NCBI RefSeq assembly: GCF_000177335.1
Contig: NZ_ADFP01000086.1
Span: forward strand, 1-64,000
DNA length: 64,000 nt
Direction of reading: 5' to 3'
Source of the DNA: Pyramidobacter piscolens W5455
Lineage (GTDB): Bacteria > Synergistota > Synergistia > Synergistales > Dethiosulfovibrionaceae
This document shows positions 57,252 through 64,000 of the stretch, in pieces; position 1 is the stretch's first letter; each line of letters starts with the position of its first letter. Under the pieces are notes generated by a model that worked only from the letters and a program-made list of their open reading frames with translations, did no database searches and was not told the origin of the DNA. Both the position numbers and the translations under genes were made by a program.

Positions 57252-58277
57252 ATGGCAGCCCCCGCGACGGTGGGAATCATCGCCAATCCGGCGTCCGGCA
57301 AGGACATCCGCCGCCTGGTCGCCTATGGCACGGTCTTCGACAATCAAGAGAAGGTGAACATCGTCCGCAGGGTTCTGCTTGGCCTCTCGGGCACAGGGGT
57401 CGAGCGCGTGCTCTACATGCCCGACTATTACGGCATCGTCGCCAAAGCGGTCGCGGGCATGCGCAGCAGAGATTCCCTGAACCTGAAAATCGCGCCGCTG
57501 GAAATGGAGCTGACAGCAACGCAGCTCGACTCCTGCAACGCAGCTGCCGCCCTTGCCGAGGCGGGGGCGGGATGCATCGTGACACTGGGGGGCGACGGGA
57601 CAAACCGCATGGTCGCCAAAAGCTGTGGGAATGTCCCTCTGCTCCCCATCTCCACGGGGACGAACAACGTCTTTCCCTTCTTCCTGGAGGGGACGATCGC
57701 AGGGCTCGCCGCCGGAGCCGTTGCCCAAGGATATGCCGGCACGGACTCCGTGTACCGTTCAAAACGCCTCGCCGTGTTTCGGAACGGCGTCCCCGTGGAC
57801 ATTGCCCTGATCGATGCGGTCGTTTTGGACAACCCGTTTGTCGCTTCCCGCGCCATGTGGGATGTGGAGGACATGCGGATGGCGGTTTTTACGCGCGGCG
57901 AGGCCCATAACATCGGCATTGCCTCCCTGCTGGGGACGTCGACCCCCGTGACTGTTTACGATCCCTGGGGAGCCTTCGTCACTCTGGATCCCTCGAAACG
58001 GGACCGCGTCGCCGCCATCGCTCCGGGGTTGCTGCTTCCGGTGGGGACATCCGTCCCATGCCGCATGGAACTTGGGGAAAGCGTGGAGATCGCACCTGTT
58101 CCCTGCATCGTCGCCTTGGACGGCGAGCGGGAGGTAGAGTTCCAAGAGGGAGATCGCGGGGAAATCCGCTTGGACCGAGATGGTCCGAACGTGGTGGCCC
58201 CCGATCGGGCCCTCAGGAATGCCGTTGCCGACGGCTTCTTCAGTCGGCCGGAGGTGCTGGGGATTCATCTGCAATGA
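57252..58277 (+). CDS. acoX: AcoX, NAD-kinase-like protein of acetoin operons
   Basis: A 341-aa protein with an NAD/diacylglycerol-kinase-like fold: VGIIANPASGKDIRRL, a long alpha/beta region, the nucleotide motif IVTLGGDGTNRMVAKSCG, PISTGTNNVFPF and a C-terminal beta domain. AcoX is regularly found in acetoin operons, yet its reaction is not established. Retained GGDGTN suggests nucleotide binding. The ATG at 57252 has AGGGG 8 bp upstream; an ATG at 57246 is too close. It lies between acoB and acoC, with gaps of 25 and 19 bp. Confidence 0.87.
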   Translation: MAAPATVGIIANPASGKDIRRLVAYGTVFDNQEKVNIVRRVLLGLSGTGVERVLYMPDYYGIVAKAVAGMRSRDSLNLKIAPLEMELTATQLDSCNAAAALAEAGAGCIVTLGGDGTNRMVAKSCGNVPLLPISTGTNNVFPFFLEGTIAGLAAGAVAQGYAGTDSVYRSKRLAVFRNGVPVDIALIDAVVLDNPFVASRAMWDVEDMRMAVFTRGEAHNIGIASLLGTSTPVTVYDPWGAFVTLDPSKRDRVAAIAPGLLLPVGTSVPCRMELGESVEIAPVPCIVALDGEREVEFQEGDRGEIRLDRDGPNVVAPDRALRNAVADGFFSRPEVLGIHLQ

Positions 58278-58296
58278 AAAGAGCTGGAGGTCATCT

Positions 58297-59490
58297 ATGG
58301 CAACCGAGATCACAATGCCCAAGTTAGGGCTCACCATGAAAGTTGGCAGGATAGGCAAATGGCTCAAGAAAGAGGGCGATCCCGTCAAGAAAGGCGAGGC
58401 GATCGCAGAAGTGTTGACGGACAAGATCGCGAACGTGCTCGAGGCCGCGGCGGAAGGGATACTTCTGAAAATAGCGGCCCCTGTCGGCGCGCAGCTTCCC
58501 GTGGGCGGCCTGATGGGCTACATCGGAGCGGTCGGCGAGAACGTTCCCGATGCAGCCGGCGCAGCTCCGGCGATCGAGACGGCGCAGCCCGCGGCGACAG
58601 CCGCCGCCCCTAAACCGGCGCCAAGCTCCGGCGGGAAAAAGCCGAGGGCGACTCCCGTGGCCCGCAAGCTGGCCGAACAACACGGCGTCGATCTGTCGCG
58701 TCTCGCGGGAACAGGGCCGAATGGCAGTATCGTGCGCGAGGACGTGGAAAAGTTCCTGGCGCAGGGGCTTCCCCAGGAAACCCCGCCGCCGGCCCAGCCC
58801 GAGGCGTTCGAGGTCATGCCCTATGCCGGAATACGTCAGGTCATCGGGGAGAATATGCTGAGGAGCTGGCTGGAGATCCCGAAAGTCGATCATCACGCCA
58901 GCGTAGACATGACGGAACTGCTGGCCGCAAGACGGGCTATCAACGAAAACCTGCCGGAGAGCGAAAGAGTCTCCGTGACGGATCTTCTCGTCATGCTCAC
59001 CGCCCGGGCCCTGGAGATGAAGACGATTTTCAACGCTCTTATGGAGCCGGACGGGATCAAAATCTATCGCAATGTCCACATGGGGGTCGCCATCGCGCTG
59101 GAAAACGGTTTGGTGGTGCCCGTCGTGCGCGACGCCAACAAAAAACGGCTCCGCGAGATCAGCGCGGAGATCAAGGATCTGGCGGCGCGAGCGCGGGAGA
59201 ATCGTTTGACGGAGATGGACTTTATCGGCGGAACCTTCACCTTGACGAACCTGGGCGGCTATCGCTCGACGGAGCACTTCACCCCGATCATCAACCCGCC
59301 TCAGGCGGCCATTCTCGGCGTCGGCCGCACCAAGGACGTGCCGGTCGCGGTGGACGGAGAGGTTCGCATCCGGCCAATCATGGCGCTGTCGCTGTCTCAC
59401 GACCACAGGATCGTGGACGGCGCTCCGGCGGCCGAATTTCTGGGCATCCTGATGCGGATGATCGAAATGCCCTCCAGGGTGCTGTATTAG
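58297..59490 (+). CDS. acoC: acetoin dehydrogenase E2 (dihydrolipoyl acetyltransferase)
   Basis: A 397-aa core protein. One lipoyl domain (residues 1-78) with the modified lysine in EVLTDKIANVLE (Lys43), an Ala/Pro-rich linker (80-112), a peripheral-subunit-binding domain (ATPVARKLAEQHGVDLSRLAGTGPNG), and the catalytic acyltransferase with SHDHRIVDG (His about 368, Asp about 372). It moves acetyl from E1 to CoA. It is the type II CoA transferase form, unlike AcoC proteins that are alpha/beta hydrolases. GGAGG precedes the ATG. Lipoate must be added by LplA or LipM/LipS encoded elsewhere in the window. Confidence 0.92.
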   Translation: MATEITMPKLGLTMKVGRIGKWLKKEGDPVKKGEAIAEVLTDKIANVLEAAAEGILLKIAAPVGAQLPVGGLMGYIGAVGENVPDAAGAAPAIETAQPAATAAAPKPAPSSGGKKPRATPVARKLAEQHGVDLSRLAGTGPNGSIVREDVEKFLAQGLPQETPPPAQPEAFEVMPYAGIRQVIGENMLRSWLEIPKVDHHASVDMTELLAARRAINENLPESERVSVTDLLVMLTARALEMKTIFNALMEPDGIKIYRNVHMGVAIALENGLVVPVVRDANKKRLREISAEIKDLAARARENRLTEMDFIGGTFTLTNLGGYRSTEHFTPIINPPQAAILGVGRTKDVPVAVDGEVRIRPIMALSLSHDHRIVDGAPAAEFLGILMRMIEMPSRVLY

Positions 59491-59580
59491 AGCGCGTTCT
59501 CGCCGCTTCGAAAATGGCGGTGACGCGCCGGCCCGCCAGTACAAGACCGATAACGAGCCTCATCATAACGGGGCACGGCG

Positions 59581-59656
59581 GGGCCATCTGCGCAGCTCGC
59601 TTTGCGAATCCCCCTCGCAGCGCCCCCGTGTTCGGCTTTTTGATCAAGAATAGTAT
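59581..59656 (+). repeat. MITE-like element, copy F (right half)
   Basis: TGCGCAGCTCGCTTTGCGA, CCCTCGCAGCGCCCCCGTG, TTCGGCTTTTTGATCAAG and the end AATAGTAT (59656) match the right half of copies B and C almost base for base. The left half is absent. The boundary at 59581 is approximate. Confidence 0.7.
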
Positions 59657-59698
59657 CAGCCCGTTTTTCAGCGCGCAACGAAACAGACGAGTAACGCG

Positions 59699-59735
59699 AA
59701 ATCCCTGACGGTTTTTAAAACGCCAGGGATTTTTC
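59699..59735. terminator. terminator after the aco operon
   Basis: AAAATCCCTG (59699-59708) pairs with CAGGGATTTT (59725-59734), followed by a further T and CATAT. It lies 200 bp past acoC, displaced by MITE copy F. The stem also overlaps the end of the leftward small ORF. Confidence 0.7.
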
Positions 59736-59918
59736 ATATACGATGTTCCACGTGGAACATCGCCAGCCGTCAAATTTTTCTTCGCGCCGCCGGGGCGTTT
59801 TCCCCGCCGGATCGCACTCTGAAAACGCGGGCGTCTCCCGTGAAGCCGCGTCCGCCGTCGCGGCCAGCATAGCGCGGAGCGCCGACAATCCCAAAAACTC
59901 CAACAATGGGCGCTTCAT
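59715..59918 (-). CDS. 67-aa ORF with strong ribosome site, unknown
   Basis: The ATG at 59918 follows GGAGGGG by 6-7 bp. The product has a mildly hydrophobic start (MKRPLLEFLGLSALRAMLAA) and a charged tail; two cysteines are present. No family is recognised. Its last codons read through the parS-like palindrome (encoding CSTWNI) and into the terminator stem, so the C-terminus is set by non-coding elements. A TGTTATAAT extended -10 on the minus strand (59996-59988) lies 70 bp upstream. It may be a real small protein or chance reading. Confidence 0.4.
   Translation of the reverse strand: MKRPLLEFLGLSALRAMLAATADAASRETPAFSECDPAGKTPRRREEKFDGWRCSTWNIVYEKSLAF
59745..59760. other. parS-like centromere site 3
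   Basis: A perfect TGTTCCACGTGGAACA, identical to the sites at 20710 and 47536. Here it falls inside the 3-prime end of a small leftward ORF. Confidence 0.75.
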
Positions 59919-59987
59919 GTTTTCCCCTCCGGCCTTTTCGAATGTTTTTCCCGCTGCCGCAAGATTTCGTCGGCCGAGTTCAAGCAC

Positions 59988-59996
59988 ATTATAACA
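59988..59996 (-). promoter_or_regulatory. extended -10 promoter for the 67-aa ORF
   Basis: TGTTATAAT on the minus strand (TGn followed by TATAAT) with no good -35 box. Confidence 0.35.
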
Positions 59997-60040
59997 CGGC
60001 GGCCGCGCTCTCCGGGGATTGCCGGCCGGCTCCGGCGCGC

Positions 60041-61279
60041 TTACGCGGCGTTTTTCCCCTCGCCGCCCCGCTCCGGCCGCGACGTGCGCCAAAAAAGCGC
60101 GGCCGCGCCCAGTTCGGCCGACATGGAAAAGAGCGCCATGCCCGCCGGAGAACGGTCGTACAGGCAGCCCATCAGCCAGCCGCCCGCGAACAGGCAGACG
60201 CCGAACGCCGTCTGGAACGAACCGTAGCCCGAGCTGCGGCGCTCCTTGGGAACCAGCGTCGCCACCGCCGCCTTGAGGATCGATTCCTGCGCGCCCATGC
60301 CGACGCCCCACAGCGCCGCGCCGGCGTACAGCGCCCCGCCTCCCGGCAGCAGGAAAATCAGCGCGCTGAAAGGCGCCGTCAGTAACGCCGACAGCGCCAG
60401 CGCTTTCATGCCCCAGCGGTCGTAAAGCCAGCCGAAAACAAGCGCCGCCCCCGCGTCGACGCCCATCGCCGCGGCGTAAAGCAGCGGCAGGCCGCCCGGC
60501 GACATCAGGCCGCGCCGCGAGACGTGCATGGAGATCATCGCGAAATCCATGAAGCCCAGCGCGAACAGGCTGATTCCGGCGATATAGAGAGTGAATTTTT
60601 TTCCGAAAGCAAAATTTCCGACAGCAGCTTTTTTCGTATCCGGTTCGAACTTCTCCGGCCGCGGAAAGAGACAGCGCGCCGCCAGCAGCAGCCCCAGCGT
60701 GACCAGAGCCGGAGCGGCCAGCAGCGCGAAACAGCGGCGGTAATCGGCAAAGCTGTCGCCGGAACCTTTGAAGTACATCACGGCGAACAGCGCCACGGGC
60801 CCCAGAAACGCTCCCAGCTGGTCGAGAAGTTCCTGCAGCGCGAAGCTCCGCCCCACGCCGTTCTGCGCGGCGGCAAAGGACAGCAGCGTGTCCTTGGCGG
60901 GTTTTTTGACGGCTTTGCCGGCGCGTTCCACGACGATCAGCGCCGCCGCCCAGAGCCAGCCGTTTTCGGGCACCAGAGCCAGCGCCGGCACGGCGAGAAG
61001 ATCGACGGCGTAGCCGAGGATCGTCAGCAGCCAATACCTTTTCGTGCGGTCGGCCAGCCGTCCCGTCGCGCAGCGAAGCGAATAGCCGATCAGCTCGCCG
61101 AAGCCGGAAACGAACCCCACGGCCGCCGCCGACGCCCCCGTCAGGCTCAGATAAGCGCCGAGAATGCTCTTGCCGCCCTCGTGCGTCATGTCCGAAAAGA
61201 GGCTGACGACGCCCATCAGCACGATGAACGACAGCGCGGCGCGCTTCAGATCCTTGTTTTCATTAACTCGCTCATTCAT
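60041..61279 (-). CDS. MFS transporter
   Basis: A 412-aa inner-membrane protein with about 12 helices. Major-facilitator marks are the loop GRLADRTKRYW between helices 2 and 3, RAGKAVKKPAKDTLLSF, and a repeat in the second half, GWLYDRWGMKALALSALL. The conserved start VSLFSDMTHEGGKSILG resembles a subgroup of uncharacterised bacterial MFS exporters seen beside metabolic genes. The substrate is unknown. The ATG at 61279 lacks a strong ribosome site. It is on the same strand as, and 48 bp past, the ICMT-like gene, so they may be co-transcribed. Confidence 0.88.
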   Translation of the reverse strand: MNERVNENKDLKRAALSFIVLMGVVSLFSDMTHEGGKSILGAYLSLTGASAAAVGFVSGFGELIGYSLRCATGRLADRTKRYWLLTILGYAVDLLAVPALALVPENGWLWAAALIVVERAGKAVKKPAKDTLLSFAAAQNGVGRSFALQELLDQLGAFLGPVALFAVMYFKGSGDSFADYRRCFALLAAPALVTLGLLLAARCLFPRPEKFEPDTKKAAVGNFAFGKKFTLYIAGISLFALGFMDFAMISMHVSRRGLMSPGGLPLLYAAAMGVDAGAALVFGWLYDRWGMKALALSALLTAPFSALIFLLPGGGALYAGAALWGVGMGAQESILKAAVATLVPKERRSSGYGSFQTAFGVCLFAGGWLMGCLYDRSPAGMALFSMSAELGAAALFWRTSRPERGGEGKNAA

Positions 61280-61327
61280 GAAGACTCACGGCTTTCGACA
61301 ATTTTTTTACGCGCTCACACCCGTATT

Positions 61328-61933
61328 TTAATAGATCCAGAACAGTTTGGGGAGAGCCCCCGCATCGCCCAGCATTTCGAGCACTTCCATCAACCCGGCG
61401 AGCCAGACGAACCACACCGCGTCGAAGACTTCGCGCCGGAACACGCGCGGCGTCACGACGTATTCCCGCGGCTCCTCAAAGAGCGAAAGGCGGGGGACGA
61501 AGCGCGGCACGGCCGCCATGTAGCGCCGGTAATCGTCGCCGAAGCGCGCCAGCAAGTCCTTTTCTTCGGACAGAATCACGCCCGGATACGTCAGCGCGAA
61601 CGCCGCGGCGACGCCCAGCGCCAGCGTCGCCGATTCAGTGCAGCAGCCCACGCCGACGGCGCCGAGAAAGCTGAAGAAGTACAGCGGATTGCGGCAGAGC
61701 GAATAAGGGCCCTTGTCGATCAAGCGGTCCGCCTTGTATCCGGCGATATACTGCGCGCACCAGATCCGCCCCACGGCCCCCAGCCCGGCCAAAAAACAGC
61801 CCGCGGCGAACATCGCCTCGGCCGCAGCCGGAAACGAAAGCTCCAGTTTCTTCCCCGAAAAGGCGCACAGCCCCACGAAAAAAACGCCGGCCAGCTGCGA
61901 CAGCCTGGTCCGATAACGAACGAAGAATTCCAA
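61328..61933 (-). CDS. ICMT/PEMT-type membrane methyltransferase-like protein
   Basis: A 201-aa membrane protein with about five helices and the isoprenylcysteine/phospholipid methyltransferase signature: ADRLIDKGPYSLCRNPLYFF, then ALTYPGVILSEEKDLLARFGDDYRRYMAAVPRFVP (SAM-binding end). Bacterial members methylate lipids or are of unknown use. The start is uncertain: a TTG at 61933 has AAAGGGG at 8 bp and is preferred, while a GTG at 61972 is open but lacks a ribosome site. Confidence 0.78.
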   Translation of the reverse strand: MEFFVRYRTRLSQLAGVFFVGLCAFSGKKLELSFPAAAEAMFAAGCFLAGLGAVGRIWCAQYIAGYKADRLIDKGPYSLCRNPLYFFSFLGAVGVGCCTESATLALGVAAAFALTYPGVILSEEKDLLARFGDDYRRYMAAVPRFVPRLSLFEEPREYVVTPRVFRREVFDAVWFVWLAGLMEVLEMLGDAGALPKLFWIY

Positions 61934-62197
61934 GAACGCCACCCCTTTATCCCATTCGGTTCGCCACCGCACGGCCCGCTTTATGAATCTTCCCGGCGGC
62001 GCCGCGCGAAAAAAACGACGGCGAAGGCAGCGAAGCCTTTTGTACGCCGCGTTTCCCTCTCCCGAAGGATATCGTCATGATTTTTTTGCGGGAAAGCCTC
62101 CGCCCTTTCCTTTCAGGCAGAGATTGTACGCCCGGGATCTAACGCCCTTCTTAGCGAATTCTAAACAATTCCTAAACGCTCCCTCGCGCCGCCGCGT
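61934..62197. other. non-coding interval
   Basis: No gene is supported. Small runs of poly-A and GC are present; no convincing promoter was found on either strand. Confidence 0.4.
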
Positions 62198-62257
62198 AAA
62201 AAAATCCCTTCCGCTTCTGTCCGGCACGTGCCGGATCAAAGCGGAAGGGATTTTTTT
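62198..62257 (-). terminator. strong bidirectional terminator
   Basis: A 12-bp GC-rich outer stem plus A7/T7 (62198-62216 with 62239-62257) and an inner 14-bp palindrome CCGGCACGTGCCGG (62221-62234). It ends the leftward two-component operon. Confidence 0.9.
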
Positions 62258-62269
62258 CGGAGCTTCGGG

Positions 62270-62965
62270 CTAATCGGCCGTAAAGCGATAGCCCGCGCCC
62301 CAGACCGTTTCGATATATTCGGGGCGGGAAGGGTCCTTCTCGATCTTGTCGCGGATGCGGTTGACGTGCACTGTGACGGTAGCCGCGTCGCCAGGGTGAT
62401 CTTCGCCCCAAATGCGCTCGAACAGCGTCTCGCGGGAAAAAACGATATCGGGATTGGCGGCGAGGAACAGGAGCAGTTCGTACTCCCGCCGCGCCAGCGC
62501 CACCTCGCGCCCGCCGACGAACACGCGGCGCGAAAGGGGCAGGATTTTCAGCCCTTTCACCTCTATGGGGCGCTCCGCGCCGGACGAGGCGCCGCTTGAA
62601 AGCCGTTCGTGGATTTGGATATGGGCCCGGCAGCGCGCCACCAGTTCCGACGGGCTGAAGGGCTTGACCACGTAATCGTCGGCGCCGAGTCCGAGCCCGC
62701 GGATCTTGTCCACGTCGTCCTTGCGGGCGGTGACCATGACGACGGGCACGTTTTTGCTCTTTCGCACCTCGCGGCAGATTTCGAAGCCGCTGATTCCCGG
62801 CAGCATCACGTCGAGCAGCAGCAACGCGTATTCCTCCGTCCGCGCCAGACGCAGCCCTTCGCGGCCGTCGAAGGCGATCTCCACCGCGAAGCCGTTGGCT
62901 TCCAGATAGTCGCGTTCCAGTTCCGCGATCGGGCGGTCGTCCTCCACAATCAGGATTTTCCGCAT
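62270..62965 (-). CDS. OmpR/PhoB-family response regulator
   Basis: A 231-aa regulator. Receiver domain: ILIVEDDRPIAELERDYLE, phospho-acceptor Asp in LLLLDVMLPGISGFE (Asp52), VMVTARKD and DYVVKPFSPSELVARCRA (Lys). Winged-helix output: LARREYELLLFLAANPDIVFS, ERIWGEDHPGDAATVTVHVN, RIRDKIEKD, and ETVWGAGYRF. It resembles VanR/YycF-like regulators; targets are unknown. Its ATG lies 1 bp from the stop of the kinase frame, so the order is regulator first downstream of the kinase on the minus strand. Confidence 0.93.
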   Translation of the reverse strand: MRKILIVEDDRPIAELERDYLEANGFAVEIAFDGREGLRLARTEEYALLLLDVMLPGISGFEICREVRKSKNVPVVMVTARKDDVDKIRGLGLGADDYVVKPFSPSELVARCRAHIQIHERLSSGASSGAERPIEVKGLKILPLSRRVFVGGREVALARREYELLLFLAANPDIVFSRETLFERIWGEDHPGDAATVTVHVNRIRDKIEKDPSRPEYIETVWGAGYRFTAD

Positions 62966-62966
62966 G

Positions 62967-64000
62967 TTATTCCGCCCCTTTCGCCGCGGCGGCTTCGGGA
63001 ATTCTGATCTCGACGGTCAGTCCGCCGTCGTTGCGCGCCGCGATCGTCCCCCCGTGGCCTTCCACGACTTGCCGGGCGACCGCCAAGCCCAGGCCGCTGC
63101 CGCTCTCGTGATGGGCGCGGGATTTGTCGCCGCGGTAAAAACTCTCGAAGATGTGCGGCAAGTCGTCCGCGGCGACGCCGGCGCCGTCGTCGGCCACGGC
63201 GATCTTCGCCCATCCGTTTTCCGCTTCGACGCGCACCGAGACCGAAACGTCGTCCTTCCCAGCGTGCCTGACGCTGTTGTCGAACAGGTTGACGAACACG
63301 CGGCGCATCTCCTGAACGTCGAGTTCCGCCTCGAAGGACGGCGCGCGGTTTTCGTAGTTCAGCCGCAGCCGGCCGCCGGACGCGGCGCGGTAGTGACGGA
63401 TCAGCCCGTCGAGCCAGCCGTCGAGGAGGACGCGCTCGCGGCGGTAGCGGTAGCGTTTGTTTTCCAGCCGCGAAAAGAGCAGGAGCGAATCCGCCAACGC
63501 CTCCACTTCCATGGTGCCGCTGCGGATGGCCTGGCAGTATCTTCTCTGTTTTTCGGACGTGTCGGCGACGCCGTCCGTCAGCCCCTCGGCGTAGCCGCGG
63601 ATCGCCGTCAGCGGCGTGCGCAGGTCGTGGGAAATGCCCGAAAGCAGCTCGCGGCGGTAGTTCTCGTAGCGCAGTTTTTCCGCCACGGACTCCTTGAGGC
63701 GGGCGCGCATCCGGTCGAATTCGCGGCAGACGTCGCCGAACTCGTCGTCTTTCGCGTAGTCCGGCCTGAAGTCGAGGTTTCCGCCGGCAATTTCGCGCGC
63801 GCCGAGTTTGAGGATGCGCAGCGGCTTGAGGATCATGCGGCTGACGGCTCCGCTGAGAAGGTAATCGGTGAGCGCCACCGTCAGCAGAATGAAAATCAGA
63901 AAGACGGCCAAGAAAGCGACCACGTATTTCTGCACATAGGAATCGCCGCGGACGCCGCCGCGCCGTTTCGCCAGAAACACGGCGGTGATGCTGCCGCGTT
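62967..64000 (-). CDS. membrane sensor histidine kinase, N-terminus cut off
   Basis: Partial: the frame stays open through the right window edge; 344 codons are seen. It contains one membrane helix (YVVAFLAVFLIFILLTVALT), a HAMP domain (KPLRILKLGAREIAGGNLDF...DEFGDVCREFDRM), the phospho-acceptor His in ELLSGISHDLRTPLTAIRGY, and the ATPase domain (VNLFDNSVRHAG, VADDGAGVAADDLPHIFESF, SGSGLGLAVARQVVEGHGG). The upstream sensor region and first helix lie outside the window. It is the cognate kinase of the adjoining OmpR-type regulator. Confidence 0.93.
   Translation of the reverse strand, partial: RGSITAVFLAKRRGGVRGDSYVQKYVVAFLAVFLIFILLTVALTDYLLSGAVSRMILKPLRILKLGAREIAGGNLDFRPDYAKDDEFGDVCREFDRMRARLKESVAEKLRYENYRRELLSGISHDLRTPLTAIRGYAEGLTDGVADTSEKQRRYCQAIRSGTMEVEALADSLLLFSRLENKRYRYRRERVLLDGWLDGLIRHYRAASGGRLRLNYENRAPSFEAELDVQEMRRVFVNLFDNSVRHAGKDDVSVSVRVEAENGWAKIAVADDGAGVAADDLPHIFESFYRGDKSRAHHESGSGLGLAVARQVVEGHGGTIAARNDGGLTVEIRIPEAAAAKGAE

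Noticed and set aside
59919-61034. Long upstream extension of the 67-aa ORF
   Set aside because: It overlaps the MFS gene in a shadow frame; the ribosome site and the ATG at 59918 are much better.
1-64000. CRISPR arrays, tRNA or rRNA genes, prophage
   Set aside because: No regularly spaced short repeats, cloverleaf-like or rRNA-like stretches, or phage structural genes were seen. A tRNA scan was not possible here.

Overview
The window reads as chromosomal DNA of a GC-rich, diderm, amino-acid- and peptide-fermenting anaerobe. The best fit is a Synergistota member close to Pyramidobacter or Jonquetella. This is inferred from an SLH-domain porin of the type used to anchor the outer membrane in that lineage, from many peptidase, amidase and amino-acid uptake genes with almost no sugar metabolism, from a DUF5058 transporter pair, from two-subunit glycine decarboxylase, and from radical-SAM lipoyl synthases of the anaerobe type. 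No rRNA, tRNA, CRISPR array or phage was seen.

Layout. 0-13 kb: end of a MATE pump, a DUF362 ferredoxin-like protein, a large MscS channel, a TetR regulator, the SLH porin, an orphan IS3-type OrfA, a YhcH/HD-phosphohydrolase pair, a lytic transglycosylase overlapping thiN, and a TPP-riboswitch-controlled thiE-thiD unit. 14-27 kb: a catabolic island built from consecutive paralogue pairs (two YtcJ-like amidohydrolases around an APC permease, two TSUP exporters, two M20 amidohydrolases, a two-gene DUF5058-type membrane system) closed by a PucR-family regulator. 27-36 kb: a LarA-type racemase, a lipoyl-assembly cassette (LipM plus two radical-SAM LipS1/LipS2-like proteins) lying between two copies of a 160-bp repeat, an aminotransferase, rlmN, and a GntR regulator broken by one amber codon. 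36-44 kb: a leftward eight-gene operon of creatininase-like, nitrilase-like and RraA-like enzymes with a complete dipeptide/oligopeptide-type ABC importer. 44-48 kb: gcvPA-gcvPB and lplA. 48-59.5 kb: an acetoin/2,3-butanediol locus: glycerol-dehydrogenase-like and SDR enzymes, E3, a PocR-domain two-component system, and divergently Lin0512-acoA-acoB-acoX-acoC. 59.5-64 kb: a small ORF, an MFS transporter, an ICMT-like membrane methyltransferase and an OmpR/EnvZ-type pair running off the window.

How the parts fit. Thiamine diphosphate (thiN, thiE, thiD) is the E1 cofactor of the Aco complex. Lipoate (LipM, LipS1/S2, LplA) is the E2 cofactor and also the cofactor of the glycine cleavage H protein. 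The window therefore holds both the enzymes and much of their cofactor supply.

Non-coding structure. Three features stand out: a family of at least four full-length (148-160 bp) and two partial MITE-like palindromic elements with termini near ATACTATTTCTTGAT; three perfect 16-bp parS-like palindromes (TGTTCCACGTGGAACA), which suggest an origin-proximal position; and several well-formed promoters, terminators and candidate operators. Gene functions are assigned from sequence motifs by eye; no database search was run.
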